This document shows positions 54,064 through 63,417 of a DNA stretch of 64,000 bases, in pieces. Both the position numbers and the translations under genes were made by a program. The stretch's first letter is position 1. The number at the start of each line of letters is the position of its first letter. Below the pieces are notes generated by a model, which saw only the letters and a list, made by a program, of their open reading frames with translations, had not been told where the DNA came from and searched no databases. The stretch comes from Gammaproteobacteria bacterium (GTDB taxonomy: Bacteria > Pseudomonadota > Gammaproteobacteria > Burkholderiales > Nitrosomonadaceae): assembly GCA_015709635.1 (NCBI GenBank), contig CP054180.1:1860001-1924000 (forward strand). The letters are read 5' to 3'.

Positions 54064-55947
54064 ATGGAAAAACTAAAGATGCACACGCCAGACCTCACGC
54101 AGGATCACATCAATCGTATCCGCGAGCTATTCCCGAATTGTGTGACCGAAGCGCGGGATGAAAGCGGCAAGCTGAAACTGGCTGTGGATTTTGACCAGCT
54201 CAAGCAAGAGCTGAGCGATTCCATTGTGGAAGGGCCGCAAGAGCGTTATCACCTGAATTGGCCGGGTAAGCGCGAAGCCTTACTCACCGCCAATGCGCCG
54301 ATTGCTAAAACATTGCGCCCTGTACGTGAAGAGAGCGTGGATTTTGATACAACCAAAAACCTCTTCATCGAGGGCGATAACCTCGAAGCCCTGAAACTGC
54401 TTCAGGAAACCTATCTCGGTAAGGTCAAGATGATCTACATCGATCCGCCGTATAACACAGGTAACGATTTCATTTATGAAGATGATTTTGCAGGAGAAAC
54501 AGAAGAATTTTTTCGTAAATCCAATCAAAAAGATTACGATGGCAATAGGCTTGTTGCTAATACAGAAGCAAATGGAAGATTCCATTCAGATTGGCTTTCA
54601 ATGATGTATTCTCGGCTAAAATTGTCGAGAAACCTATTATCTGATTTGGGACTAATATTTATTAGCATAGACGATGGCGAGGTTGCAAATTTACGGCGTT
54701 GCTGTGATGAAATTTTTGGAGAAGATAATTTTGTCGCACAAATCGCGTGGGAAAAACGATATACACGATCAAATAATGCAAAACGCTTTTACTCACTTAA
54801 AGACACAATCCTTGTTTTCAGAAAATCCAAAGCATTGGATGTAATAAAAGAAAAGAGAACAGAGAAAGCAGACTCTAACTATAGCAATCCAGATAATGAT
54901 CCTAAAGGGCCATGGGCAACTTCCTCCTATGTGAATCCAGCAACAAAAGAAGCTCGCCCTAATTTAGTATATGGGATTACTAATCCTTTTAGCGGTAAAG
55001 TAGTCAATCATCCGACTCATGCTTGGAAATTCAGCAAGGATGAAAACAAGTCACATATTGAAAATAAAAGATTGTGGTGGGGAGCAGATGGTAATGCTGA
55101 GTATCCACGCTTAAAACTTTATCTTTCTGAACAAACTGATGGCATGGTGCCTGTTGATGTGTGGGATTACAAAACCTCAGGCACTACTGATGAAGGTGGA
55201 AATGAAATAAAGGAACTGTTTGGTCGGTTTGTTTTCGATACGCCAAAACCAACAAAATTAATCCGAAGAATGCTTGGCATTGCCACATTAGCTAATTCCG
55301 ATGATGTTGTTTTGGATTTTTTCGCAGGCTCCTGTAGCACTGCTGTTGCCGTACTGCAAGCAAATGCAGAAGATGGGGGAAGAAGAAAATCAATTTCGGT
55401 TCAACTGCCAGAACCATGCAAAATGGGTGGAACTGTGCAGACTTCTGATTTTGAAAATATCGCAGAGATTTCTAAGGAAAGATTACGCCGAGCTGGAAAG
55501 AAAATTCTGGAAGGACAGTCGCATGAAAGCTGGAACAAAGATATTGGTTTCCGCGTCTTAAAAATAGACACATCTAATATGACAGAGGTGTATTACACGC
55601 CGGATGGCGTGAAGCAGGAAGACCTGCTGGCCGCCGTGGACAATATCCGGCCAGATCGCACCCCTGAAGACTTGCTCTTCCAAGTGCTGCTGGACTGGGG
55701 CGTGGATTTAACCCTGTCGATTGCCAAGAAAACCTTGCAGGGTAAAACCGTATTCTTCGCGGATGGCAATGCCCTTGTCGCTTGCTTTGATACCGGCATT
55801 ACCGAAGAACTGGTCAAGGAACTCGCCGTCGATAAGCCCCTGCGCGTGGTATTCCGTGATAATGGCTTTGCATCTGATTCCGTGAAGATCAATGCCGAAC
55901 AAATCTTTAAACAGATGTCCCCCGGCACTGATATGAAATCAATTTAA
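54064..55947 (+). CDS. mod: Type III restriction-modification methyltransferase (Mod)
   Basis: 627 residues. A beta-class N6-adenine methyltransferase that also reads the target for the restriction subunit. The catalytic DPPYNTG (residues 127-133) precedes the SAM-binding DFFAGS (about 418), the order of the beta class. The target-recognition domain lies between (about 220-400). The middle of the gene, about 54480-55590, is much more A+T-rich in codon choice than both ends, suggesting that this block was swapped in by recombination. Res follows 11 bases later. Confidence 0.93.
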   Translation: MEKLKMHTPDLTQDHINRIRELFPNCVTEARDESGKLKLAVDFDQLKQELSDSIVEGPQERYHLNWPGKREALLTANAPIAKTLRPVREESVDFDTTKNLFIEGDNLEALKLLQETYLGKVKMIYIDPPYNTGNDFIYEDDFAGETEEFFRKSNQKDYDGNRLVANTEANGRFHSDWLSMMYSRLKLSRNLLSDLGLIFISIDDGEVANLRRCCDEIFGEDNFVAQIAWEKRYTRSNNAKRFYSLKDTILVFRKSKALDVIKEKRTEKADSNYSNPDNDPKGPWATSSYVNPATKEARPNLVYGITNPFSGKVVNHPTHAWKFSKDENKSHIENKRLWWGADGNAEYPRLKLYLSEQTDGMVPVDVWDYKTSGTTDEGGNEIKELFGRFVFDTPKPTKLIRRMLGIATLANSDDVVLDFFAGSCSTAVAVLQANAEDGGRRKSISVQLPEPCKMGGTVQTSDFENIAEISKERLRRAGKKILEGQSHESWNKDIGFRVLKIDTSNMTEVYYTPDGVKQEDLLAAVDNIRPDRTPEDLLFQVLLDWGVDLTLSIAKKTLQGKTVFFADGNALVACFDTGITEELVKELAVDKPLRVVFRDNGFASDSVKINAEQIFKQMSPGTDMKSI

Positions 55948-55958
55948 GAGGCTGGCGT

Positions 55959-58900
55959 ATGAAACTGAAATTCAAAGTCCAGCCTTACCAGACCAATGCT
56001 GTAGAGTCGGTGGGGGACTGCTTCGCTGGCCAGCCCTATAGCACTGGCACGGCCTATCGCATAGACCCTGGCAAAAAGAAACAAGCCCAGCTGGATGAAA
56101 CAGGCTTTAAGAATGCCGATCTGATGCTGACGGATAGCCAAATTCTGGCCAATATCCATGAGGTGCAAAAGCGCCAGAATTTACCGCTTTCTTTCGGTCT
56201 TGCTGATTTTACGGCTCTGAACAGCAGAAAGGAAAGCATTGCCGTTCCTGTGACCTACAAGCGCGATGCTCTGGCCGCTTCGCGCATTCATCTTGATATT
56301 GAGATGGAAACAGGAACGGGGAAAACCTACTGCTATATCAAAACCATCTTTGAGCTGAACAAGCGCTATGGCTGGAACAAATTCATTATCATGGTTCCCA
56401 GCATTGCTATCCGCGAGGGTGTTTATAAATCGCTGGAAATAACCGCAGATCACTTCACGGAAAGCTACGGCAAGAAGGCGCGGTTCTTTATCTACAATTC
56501 CAAGCAGCTTCACCATCTGGAAAGCTTTTCATCGGACGCTGGTATTAACGTCATGGTGATAAACATACAGGCCTTTGCCGCAAAGGGTGCGGACAACCGC
56601 CGCATCTATGACGAACTGGATGACTTCCAATCCCGCCGCCCGATTGACGTGATTAGCAGCAACCGTCCGATCATTATTCTGGATGAACCACAGAAAATGG
56701 AGGGCAAGGCTACGTTGGAAGCTTTGCCAAAGTTTAAGCCTCTGGCTATTTTCCGCTATTCAGCCACGCACAAAACCCAGCACAATAAAATCCACCGCCT
56801 TGATGCGCTGGATGCCTATAACCAAAAGCTGGTAAAGAAAATTGCTGTACGCGGCATTTCCATGAAGGGACTGGCGGGCAGTAGCGCTTATCTTTATCTG
56901 GAATCTATCGAAATTTCCAAACAAGCGCCCGTGGCGCGGATTGAGATGGAAATCAAGCAGACTGGTGGAGAAATTAAGCGCAAGGTTATGCGCCTTTCCA
57001 AAGGCCAGAACCTTTATGACCTGTCCAACAAGCTGGATCAGTATCAGGGCTTCGTTATCTCCCAGATTGATGCCAATCAAGACACAGTGGAATTCACCAA
57101 TGGCCATGTCCTTACGGCTGGTGAAGCCACAGGCGATGTGACCGAGGCGACAATCCGCCGTATACAGATCAGGGAAACGATCAAGGCGCATTTGGAGAAA
57201 GAGCAAAAGCTGTTTTCCCAAGGGATCAAGGTGCTATCCCTGTTCTTCATTGATGAGGTGGTGAAATACCGCGATTACAGCCAGTCGGATGAGCAAGGCG
57301 ATTATGCCCGTATCTTTGAAGAAGAATACGAAACGCTAAAAGCGGAGTATCTGGGCACACTTGACCTTGAGGGCAATGAAGCCTATCGCCAGCATCTGAG
57401 GGGGATAGACACCAAGCGAACCCATGAGGGCTATTTCTCGATTGATAAAAAAACCAAGCGCCTGAAAGACCCGGAAATGGGCGCAAAGGCCTTGGATTCA
57501 GACGATGTGGATGCGTATGACCTGATTTTGAAGAACAAGGAACGGCTTTTGTCTTTTGCGGAGCCTGTCCGGTTTATCTTCTCGCATTCGGCTTTGCGCG
57601 AGGGCTGGGATAATCCGAACGTCTTTGTCATGTGTATGCTGAAACACAGCGACAACACCATTTCCCGCCGCCAAGAAGTTGGCCGTGGCTTGCGCCTGTC
57701 CGTCAATCAGAATGGCGACCGGATGGATCATCCCGCCACTGTGCATGAGATCAATGTCCTGACCGTGGTTGCCAGCGAGAGCTACAAAAACTTCGTGGCG
57801 AACCTTCAGGAAGAAATTAGCGATGCCCTGTCTGCTCGTCCGCGCAAAGCGGATGAGGCTTATTTTACGGGCAAAGTCATTAAAACCGAAACAGGCACGT
57901 TGCAGGTAATGCCAGCAATGGCAAAGCAGATATACAAATACCTGCTGAAAAACGATTATACGGATGAAGCAGACCAGATTGCCGCCGCCTATCACACGGC
58001 GAAAGCAGAAGGAAAGCTGGCCGGATTGCCGGAAGAGCTTGCCCCTCACGCTGAGCAAGTCTTCCTGCTGATAGATAGCGTCTTTAGCACAAGCCAACTG
58101 CCGCAGATTGGCGATGACCGCAAACCGAAAACCAACCCCCTGAATTCCAATTTCGAGAAAAAGGAATTTCAGGAGCTTTGGGGCAGGATCAACCGCAAAG
58201 CGGTTTACCGTGTGGAATTCGATTCAGCGGAGCTGATTGCCAACTGCATAAAGACCCTCAACAAGGAGCTGCGCGTTTCTCCCCTGCAATACACCATTCA
58301 AACAGGCATTCAGGGAGATCAGATTACAGACGGACAGCTTAAAGCAGGTGAAGGATTCCAAGTGCAAAGCACGGTTACGGAAGCGCATAACGCCTCTATT
58401 CATTCCTCCGTCAAATATGACCTGCTGGGCAAAATTGCCGAAAACGTGCAGCTTACGCGTAAGACCGTTGCCGAGATTTTCAAAGGCATGGAGGCGGCTA
58501 TCTTCGGCCAATTCAAGCAAAACCCTGAACATTTTATTGCGGAAGCCTCACGCCTGATTAAGGAACAAAAAGCCACGATTATCATCGAGCGCCTGAACTA
58601 TGACGAAGTGGCGGGAAGCCATGACGTAAGTATCTTTACAGCTGGCCAGAGCAAGCAAGACTTCACCAAAGCCACCGACAAACTTAAAAATCACATTTAC
58701 GACTATGTGATTACGGATTCAAAAATTGAGCGTGACTTTGTAAAAGAGCTGGATACCAGCGCCGAAGTTACCGTCTATGCGAAGCTGCCCAGAGGATTCT
58801 TGATACCTACTCCTGTGGGAGATTATAACCCGGACTGGGCAATTTCCTGCAAGGAAGGTAGCGTGAAGTACATTTATTTCGTGGCAGAAACCAAAGGTAG

Positions 58901-59063
58901 TATGTCCTCAATGGAGCTGCGCGAGATAGAGAAAACCAAAATCGAATGCGCCCGTAAATTCTTTGACAAAATCAATCAGCGTATTGCGACCGATAAAGTT
59001 AAATACGATGTGATTGATAGCTATGGGCGCTTGATGGACGTGGTTGGAGTGAGGTTAGCATAA
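55959..59063 (+). CDS. res: Type III restriction endonuclease subunit (Res)
   Basis: 1034 residues. Res is the ATP-driven nuclease subunit that works with Mod. A superfamily 2 motor has Walker A METGTGKTY (about 115-123), ILDEPQKMEG (D242, DExx box) and motif VI QEVGRGLRL. The C-terminal PD-(D/E)xK nuclease is seen as D959 in NPDWAI with E977-x-K979 in VAETKG, so cutting activity should be intact. GAGG precedes the ATG. Cuts about 25 bases from the site in known relatives. Confidence 0.94.
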   Translation: MKLKFKVQPYQTNAVESVGDCFAGQPYSTGTAYRIDPGKKKQAQLDETGFKNADLMLTDSQILANIHEVQKRQNLPLSFGLADFTALNSRKESIAVPVTYKRDALAASRIHLDIEMETGTGKTYCYIKTIFELNKRYGWNKFIIMVPSIAIREGVYKSLEITADHFTESYGKKARFFIYNSKQLHHLESFSSDAGINVMVINIQAFAAKGADNRRIYDELDDFQSRRPIDVISSNRPIIILDEPQKMEGKATLEALPKFKPLAIFRYSATHKTQHNKIHRLDALDAYNQKLVKKIAVRGISMKGLAGSSAYLYLESIEISKQAPVARIEMEIKQTGGEIKRKVMRLSKGQNLYDLSNKLDQYQGFVISQIDANQDTVEFTNGHVLTAGEATGDVTEATIRRIQIRETIKAHLEKEQKLFSQGIKVLSLFFIDEVVKYRDYSQSDEQGDYARIFEEEYETLKAEYLGTLDLEGNEAYRQHLRGIDTKRTHEGYFSIDKKTKRLKDPEMGAKALDSDDVDAYDLILKNKERLLSFAEPVRFIFSHSALREGWDNPNVFVMCMLKHSDNTISRRQEVGRGLRLSVNQNGDRMDHPATVHEINVLTVVASESYKNFVANLQEEISDALSARPRKADEAYFTGKVIKTETGTLQVMPAMAKQIYKYLLKNDYTDEADQIAAAYHTAKAEGKLAGLPEELAPHAEQVFLLIDSVFSTSQLPQIGDDRKPKTNPLNSNFEKKEFQELWGRINRKAVYRVEFDSAELIANCIKTLNKELRVSPLQYTIQTGIQGDQITDGQLKAGEGFQVQSTVTEAHNASIHSSVKYDLLGKIAENVQLTRKTVAEIFKGMEAAIFGQFKQNPEHFIAEASRLIKEQKATIIIERLNYDEVAGSHDVSIFTAGQSKQDFTKATDKLKNHIYDYVITDSKIERDFVKELDTSAEVTVYAKLPRGFLIPTPVGDYNPDWAISCKEGSVKYIYFVAETKGSMSSMELREIEKTKIECARKFFDKINQRIATDKVKYDVIDSYGRLMDVVGVRLA

Positions 59064-59087
59064 TTAGAGAAAAATGCGGGGACAATA

Positions 59088-61475
59088 ATGCCAGAGTTTT
59101 TTATTAAGTGTATTTCAGAGTTGAAAAATTGCGGCGTTTTCAACGGATGGCCTAAAGGGAATATAGCATTTGGACGGTACAATCTCATTTATGGCTGGAA
59201 CGGTTCTGGCAAGACCACACTGTCCCGCGTAATACGTAGCCTAGAAAAAGGAGCAATTGATCCTGCACTGACAAAAAGCGGTGCAAGCCCGTCATTTCAG
59301 TTGCAGTTGTTCGATGGCAGCATGGTTGACAGCAAAAATCTTTCCGGTTGGCATGACAAAATTCGCGCCTTCAATTCCGACTTTGTACGCGAGAACATCA
59401 ATGCGGATGAAGCAGAGGCACAACCTGTCTATCATCTCGGTAAGGGACAGGGCGAAGCGCTAGAAAGACTTAAAAAAGTACGAAGGATTCTCGGGAAGAA
59501 AAATGAAAGGGTCAAGGTACAGGAAAACCTCCGTAAAATTACTGAGAATTCCAAAGAAGGTGCATTGACGGACTGTGCACGGATTATCAGTGAAGCCATT
59601 AGTGACCGCAAATTCGACAAGGCGAAACTTCGCAAGGTACTGGATAAGTTTAAGGAGGACGAGACAGATACGGCTTTGCTCGTGCTGAACGAAACGGAGA
59701 TCAAGACCATGTTAAATATGGCTACCGGTGACAACGACAAGAACCACATAGATGTTCTGTCTTTTAGTCCAAAAAAGATAGCAGATACCATTCATGCTGC
59801 CGTGAAGAAGACTTGCGATACCAGTGTTACAAAGGCTGCGATTAAAGAACTGGATGCCAATGCGGAACTTCGCAAGTGGGTCGAGAAAGGCGTTATATTG
59901 CACAAGAGCAGGGACACCTGCGCTTTTTGTGCGTCCAACATTGAAGATGAGAGGCTTGCGCTCCTAGATCAGTATTTCAACGATGCCTACAATAACCTCA
60001 TGAACTGCATCTCTGCGGAGCAGGACAGCATCAAAACTCTGACTGATGAAATTGAAGCGGTCAAGCCAACTGACAGTAGCCGCGTGTATCAGGACATAAG
60101 GCAGCAATACGAAGCCGATGCCAAGGTAGTCACGGATGCCGCCACGGCTTTCGTGGCGGTCTGCAAAGGAATGAATATGGCACTCACGGATAAGAAGGGT
60201 AAATTTACCGAAATAGTTGCTGTGACAGCCCTTGAAGCCTTGCAGGAAAAAGCAAAGGGATTTGCCGATGCAGTCAACAAGCTGAACCAAACGATCATCA
60301 GTCATAATGAAAAATTCGACAACTTTCAGGCTGCGGTACAGGAAGCGCGGGATAAGATTGTCAATCATTATAGCGCGTCCCACTATGCAAATTATAAGGC
60401 CTCGCTCGATACGTTGGATGAAATCGACAAGAAAATCGCACCCCTCAAGGAATTCATCGAAAAACTAGAAGGGGGAGAGGCTATACTGGACGCGCAGTTA
60501 CGCGAACATAACATTGCCGTTGACCGGATCAATGAACTGCTGGCTTCATTCCTTGGTCGAAGCGACATCAAGTTGGTTACTCACGAAAAGGGTTATTATA
60601 TCGAACGTGAAGGCGAAAGAGCGAAGCACCTGAGCGAAGGTGAGAAAACGGCGGTTGCGTTCAGCTACTTCATTTCCAAAATGGAGGAAAAGGAATTCAA
60701 CATCGAGAATAGCGTGATCGTGGTCGATGATCCTATATCCAGCCTTGATACCAACGCCCTATACGCTGCGGGGTCATTCATTCGTTGTCATCTTGAGAGA
60801 GCAAGCCAAGTTTTCATACTGACGCACAACTATCATTTCTTTCGGGAGATTTTTGGCTGGATGAATAGGCTAGAAAAGCCGAAAACATGGTCTACTGACC
60901 TTCCGTATAAATGTGAAGTCATGTTGAAATGCGAAGTTGGAGAAAAAGGAAAGAGAGTAACAACAGCATATAAGCTAGACAACACGCTAAGAAAATATGA
61001 CTCCGAGTACCTGTTCCTGTTCAAGCAACTTTACGATTCTCACGACCAGGTGACATTCACTGACAGCGCAAGTCCCGATATGCTTGCAAAGCTGATGCTC
61101 TTGCCAAATGTTGCGCGTCGTGTACTAGAAACATTTATTCTGTTCAAATTCCCCGATGTAGCTCATGGTTCTGTTATTAACCTTTACAACGTCATCAAAC
61201 CTTTAGGAGTAGAAGTTCCTGTTGAAAAGATCAGCATCCTTGATCGCCTTCTAAACCGCGTTTCGCACGGAAGCGAGGAAGCCATGGCTTCTATCAATAT
61301 GTTCAATCTTTCGGAAACACCAAAAATAATTGAATATGTTCTGAATTTTATCGAACAAGCAGATGCTACTCACTATTCTGGTCTATTACGTGCAATAGGA
61401 ATTAAGAACGTACCAACTCCTAAAGCGGTCATAATTAATGACAATAAAGTAGAGAAAAAATATCTGCTTGAATAA
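59088..61475 (+). CDS. RloC/PrrC-like ATPase with candidate anticodon-nuclease end
   Basis: 795 residues, AAA_13/ABC-type. Walker A IYGWNGSGKTTLSR (about 34-47), a long coiled coil interrupted by the zinc-hook-like CAFC (C278, C281), signature HLSEGEKTAVAFSYF, Walker B plus D-loop VIVVDDPISSLDTNAL and switch His in ILTHNYHFF are present. The last about 150 residues carry R677-x3-E681 and RLLNRVSH (R720, H727), which fit the Arg/Glu/His triad of PrrC and RloC tRNA nucleases and the R-x6-H pattern of HEPN RNases. In those systems the nuclease is held silent until a phage damages restriction. GGGGA precedes the ATG, 24 bases after res. Confidence 0.75.
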   Translation: MPEFFIKCISELKNCGVFNGWPKGNIAFGRYNLIYGWNGSGKTTLSRVIRSLEKGAIDPALTKSGASPSFQLQLFDGSMVDSKNLSGWHDKIRAFNSDFVRENINADEAEAQPVYHLGKGQGEALERLKKVRRILGKKNERVKVQENLRKITENSKEGALTDCARIISEAISDRKFDKAKLRKVLDKFKEDETDTALLVLNETEIKTMLNMATGDNDKNHIDVLSFSPKKIADTIHAAVKKTCDTSVTKAAIKELDANAELRKWVEKGVILHKSRDTCAFCASNIEDERLALLDQYFNDAYNNLMNCISAEQDSIKTLTDEIEAVKPTDSSRVYQDIRQQYEADAKVVTDAATAFVAVCKGMNMALTDKKGKFTEIVAVTALEALQEKAKGFADAVNKLNQTIISHNEKFDNFQAAVQEARDKIVNHYSASHYANYKASLDTLDEIDKKIAPLKEFIEKLEGGEAILDAQLREHNIAVDRINELLASFLGRSDIKLVTHEKGYYIEREGERAKHLSEGEKTAVAFSYFISKMEEKEFNIENSVIVVDDPISSLDTNALYAAGSFIRCHLERASQVFILTHNYHFFREIFGWMNRLEKPKTWSTDLPYKCEVMLKCEVGEKGKRVTTAYKLDNTLRKYDSEYLFLFKQLYDSHDQVTFTDSASPDMLAKLMLLPNVARRVLETFILFKFPDVAHGSVINLYNVIKPLGVEVPVEKISILDRLLNRVSHGSEEAMASINMFNLSETPKIIEYVLNFIEQADATHYSGLLRAIGIKNVPTPKAVIINDNKVEKKYLLE

Positions 61476-62205
61476 CGTCATACGGGCTGCCAGGTAGGGG
61501 GCTATGAAATGCCCCTTGGTCGATGGGGATTCAAGGGGAGAGCGAAGTCTCCCTTTGACCATGGGGGTTTTGGGGGCAGCTTGGAGGCTCCCCTAAATGG
61601 AGATGGAACGGCCACACGTTTCCTGGTGCATGAAGGCTTGATGCCGAAGATGCACCACTAACGCGCTTGCCTGAGAATTTTGCATCGCAATATTTGAAGC
61701 CTAGCGCACCCGAGAGGGATGCAACGGGAGAGCGGCAGCGTCTCCCTTGCCAAGATGGCGTTGGACGAAAAAATGGCACATTTCGTAGTACAACGCACAT
61801 CTTGCGGTCATCCTAAAGCCCTCCCTGAGACACGTATCGTGCACTAGTTTCTGTCTTTCGCTCTTTTTGAATCTCACAGCATATTCCGGATGACGGCATC
61901 CTTTAGTTCTCACATGCATAGTAAATTTTGCCCTCGATATAAACTGATCCTAGTTACTTGGTTAGAATTTCCAATTAACACCGGCAATCATCACCGCAAA
62001 TTTGGAATTTATTAAACTGTCTCGACAATTGCATTGACTTTCAAATGAGCCAAACCAAACTCGCATAGGCTAATTAATTTTAATGCCATATCTTTAATTA
62101 GTTGTTTTTGGCTGCGAAAGATGTTTAACTAAGGAAAGAGTTTAATTAAACATGGCCGATCAAATCTAATTAACGCCGCTCGCTAATTAAAGATAGAAAC
62201 AACCT
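61476..62205. other. Non-coding region with GC-rich hairpins and TTAATTAA-type sites
   Basis: No reliable gene is seen. The left half is GC-rich with hairpins GGGAGA...TCTCCC at 61536-61553 and 61726-61746, and CCCCTTG...CAAGGGG at 61512-61538. It could be a control region, a decayed gene or a second transfer site. The right half is A+T-rich and carries CTAATTAA-type motifs ahead of the Fic gene. Confidence 0.5.
62070..62192 (+). promoter_or_regulatory. Cluster of TTAATTA motifs upstream of the Fic gene
   Basis: CTAATTAA occurs at 62070-62077, 62166-62173 and 62183-62190. CTTTAATTAG (62092-62101) is the exact reverse complement of CTAATTAAAG (62183-62192), and the palindrome TTTAATTAAA is at 62141-62150. 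Five sites in 120 bases just before the Fic start suggest an autoregulatory operator. The winged-helix end of Fic is a candidate binder. Confidence 0.45.
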
Positions 62206-63378
62206 ATGAAGAAGGTCAGAGAAACAGGTGAACTTGTATCTTGCTCGGTAGCAGATGAAAAATATCAGGCCTTTGTTCCGGTCACTCTGCCTCCCAAACC
62301 ACCGCTGGATATGGGGCAGCTTGGCAATTTGCTGGCCTCCGCCAGTTCCGCTCTTGGTCGTCTGGATGGTCTGGCCGGTTTTTTGCCGGATATTGGGTTG
62401 TTCATTTACATGTATGTCCGGAAAGAAGCACTGTTGTCTTCCCAGATTGAAGGGACACAATCGAGCTTTTCCGATCTTCTGATTCATGAAAGCGAAGCAG
62501 CTCCCGGCGCACCTTATGAAGAGGATGTTCAGGATGTCTCCAATTACATAGCAGCGCTGAATCATGGCCTGGAACGTATGCGTGGCGGATTCCCACTATC
62601 CTTGCGCCTGATCCGGGAAATTCATGAAACCCTGCTTTCAAAAGGACGCGGTTCCACCAAAATGCCAGGTGAGTTTCGCCGGTCGCAAAACTGGATCGGC
62701 GGCCCACGTCCCTCAAAAGCCCGGTTTGTTCCACCTCCTCCGGAGCGGCTGGAAGAATGCCTCGGCGCTTTAGAAAAGTTCTTTCATGCGGATGATGACG
62801 GTCTGCCGGTTCTCATCCGCGCCGCGCTGGCCCATGTGCAGTTTGAAACCATCCATCCATTTCTGGATGGTAATGGCCGTGTCGGGCGTTTGCTCATTAC
62901 GTTGCTTCTCTGCGCCGATGGCGTTCTGAAAGAGCCAATTCTTTATCTCTCGCTTTGGTTCAAGACTCGGCGGGATGAATATTACGATCAGCTGCAATAC
63001 ATCCGCGATACCGGTGACTGGGAAGAATGGGTGAGCTTTTTCCTGCGCGGTGTCATTGAAACCGCCGATCAGGGCGTGGCTACTGCCAAGCGCATTCTTG
63101 ACCTGTTCGATGCAGACCAGCGCAGGGTCGAAACAGCTCTCGGCAAGGCTGCGCCATCGTCTCTGAAGATACTTGCCCACATGCGAAAAAAACCGGTTAT
63201 TGCTCCAAAGGATTTGGTCACTCCACTGGGACTTACCATGCCGACCATCAATACAGCCCTCCAGCATCTGGAGAAAGCCAGAATCGTACAGGAAATAACC
63301 GGTCGCCAGCGTGACCGGTTATTTGCGTATAAAGCCTATCTCACTATTCTGGGAGAAGGCACCGAACCATTGGCGTAA
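62206..63378 (+). CDS. Fic-family AMP transferase with built-in inhibitor helix
   Basis: 390 residues. Fic enzymes move AMP from ATP to target proteins. The active motif HPFLDGNGRVGR (H217) is intact. The inhibitory motif SSQIEGT (residues 78-84, Glu82) lies N-terminal to it in the same chain, so this is a class II self-inhibited Fic. A winged-helix domain at the C-terminus (SLKILAHMRKKPVIAPKDLV, about 307-375) should bind DNA. The target is unknown. Confidence 0.92.
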   Translation: MKKVRETGELVSCSVADEKYQAFVPVTLPPKPPLDMGQLGNLLASASSALGRLDGLAGFLPDIGLFIYMYVRKEALLSSQIEGTQSSFSDLLIHESEAAPGAPYEEDVQDVSNYIAALNHGLERMRGGFPLSLRLIREIHETLLSKGRGSTKMPGEFRRSQNWIGGPRPSKARFVPPPPERLEECLGALEKFFHADDDGLPVLIRAALAHVQFETIHPFLDGNGRVGRLLITLLLCADGVLKEPILYLSLWFKTRRDEYYDQLQYIRDTGDWEEWVSFFLRGVIETADQGVATAKRILDLFDADQRRVETALGKAAPSSLKILAHMRKKPVIAPKDLVTPLGLTMPTINTALQHLEKARIVQEITGRQRDRLFAYKAYLTILGEGTEPLA

Positions 63379-63417
63379 TCACGATTCTTAGAGACAACAG
63401 AAATTGACTGGAGCTTT

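Noticed and set aside
61701..61919. 72-codon minus-strand frame with an AVRFKKSERQKL segment, recalling mobilization RHH proteins
   Set aside because: No ribosome-binding site, cysteine-rich accidental look, and the frame crosses the GC-rich hairpin; evidence too thin to call a gene.
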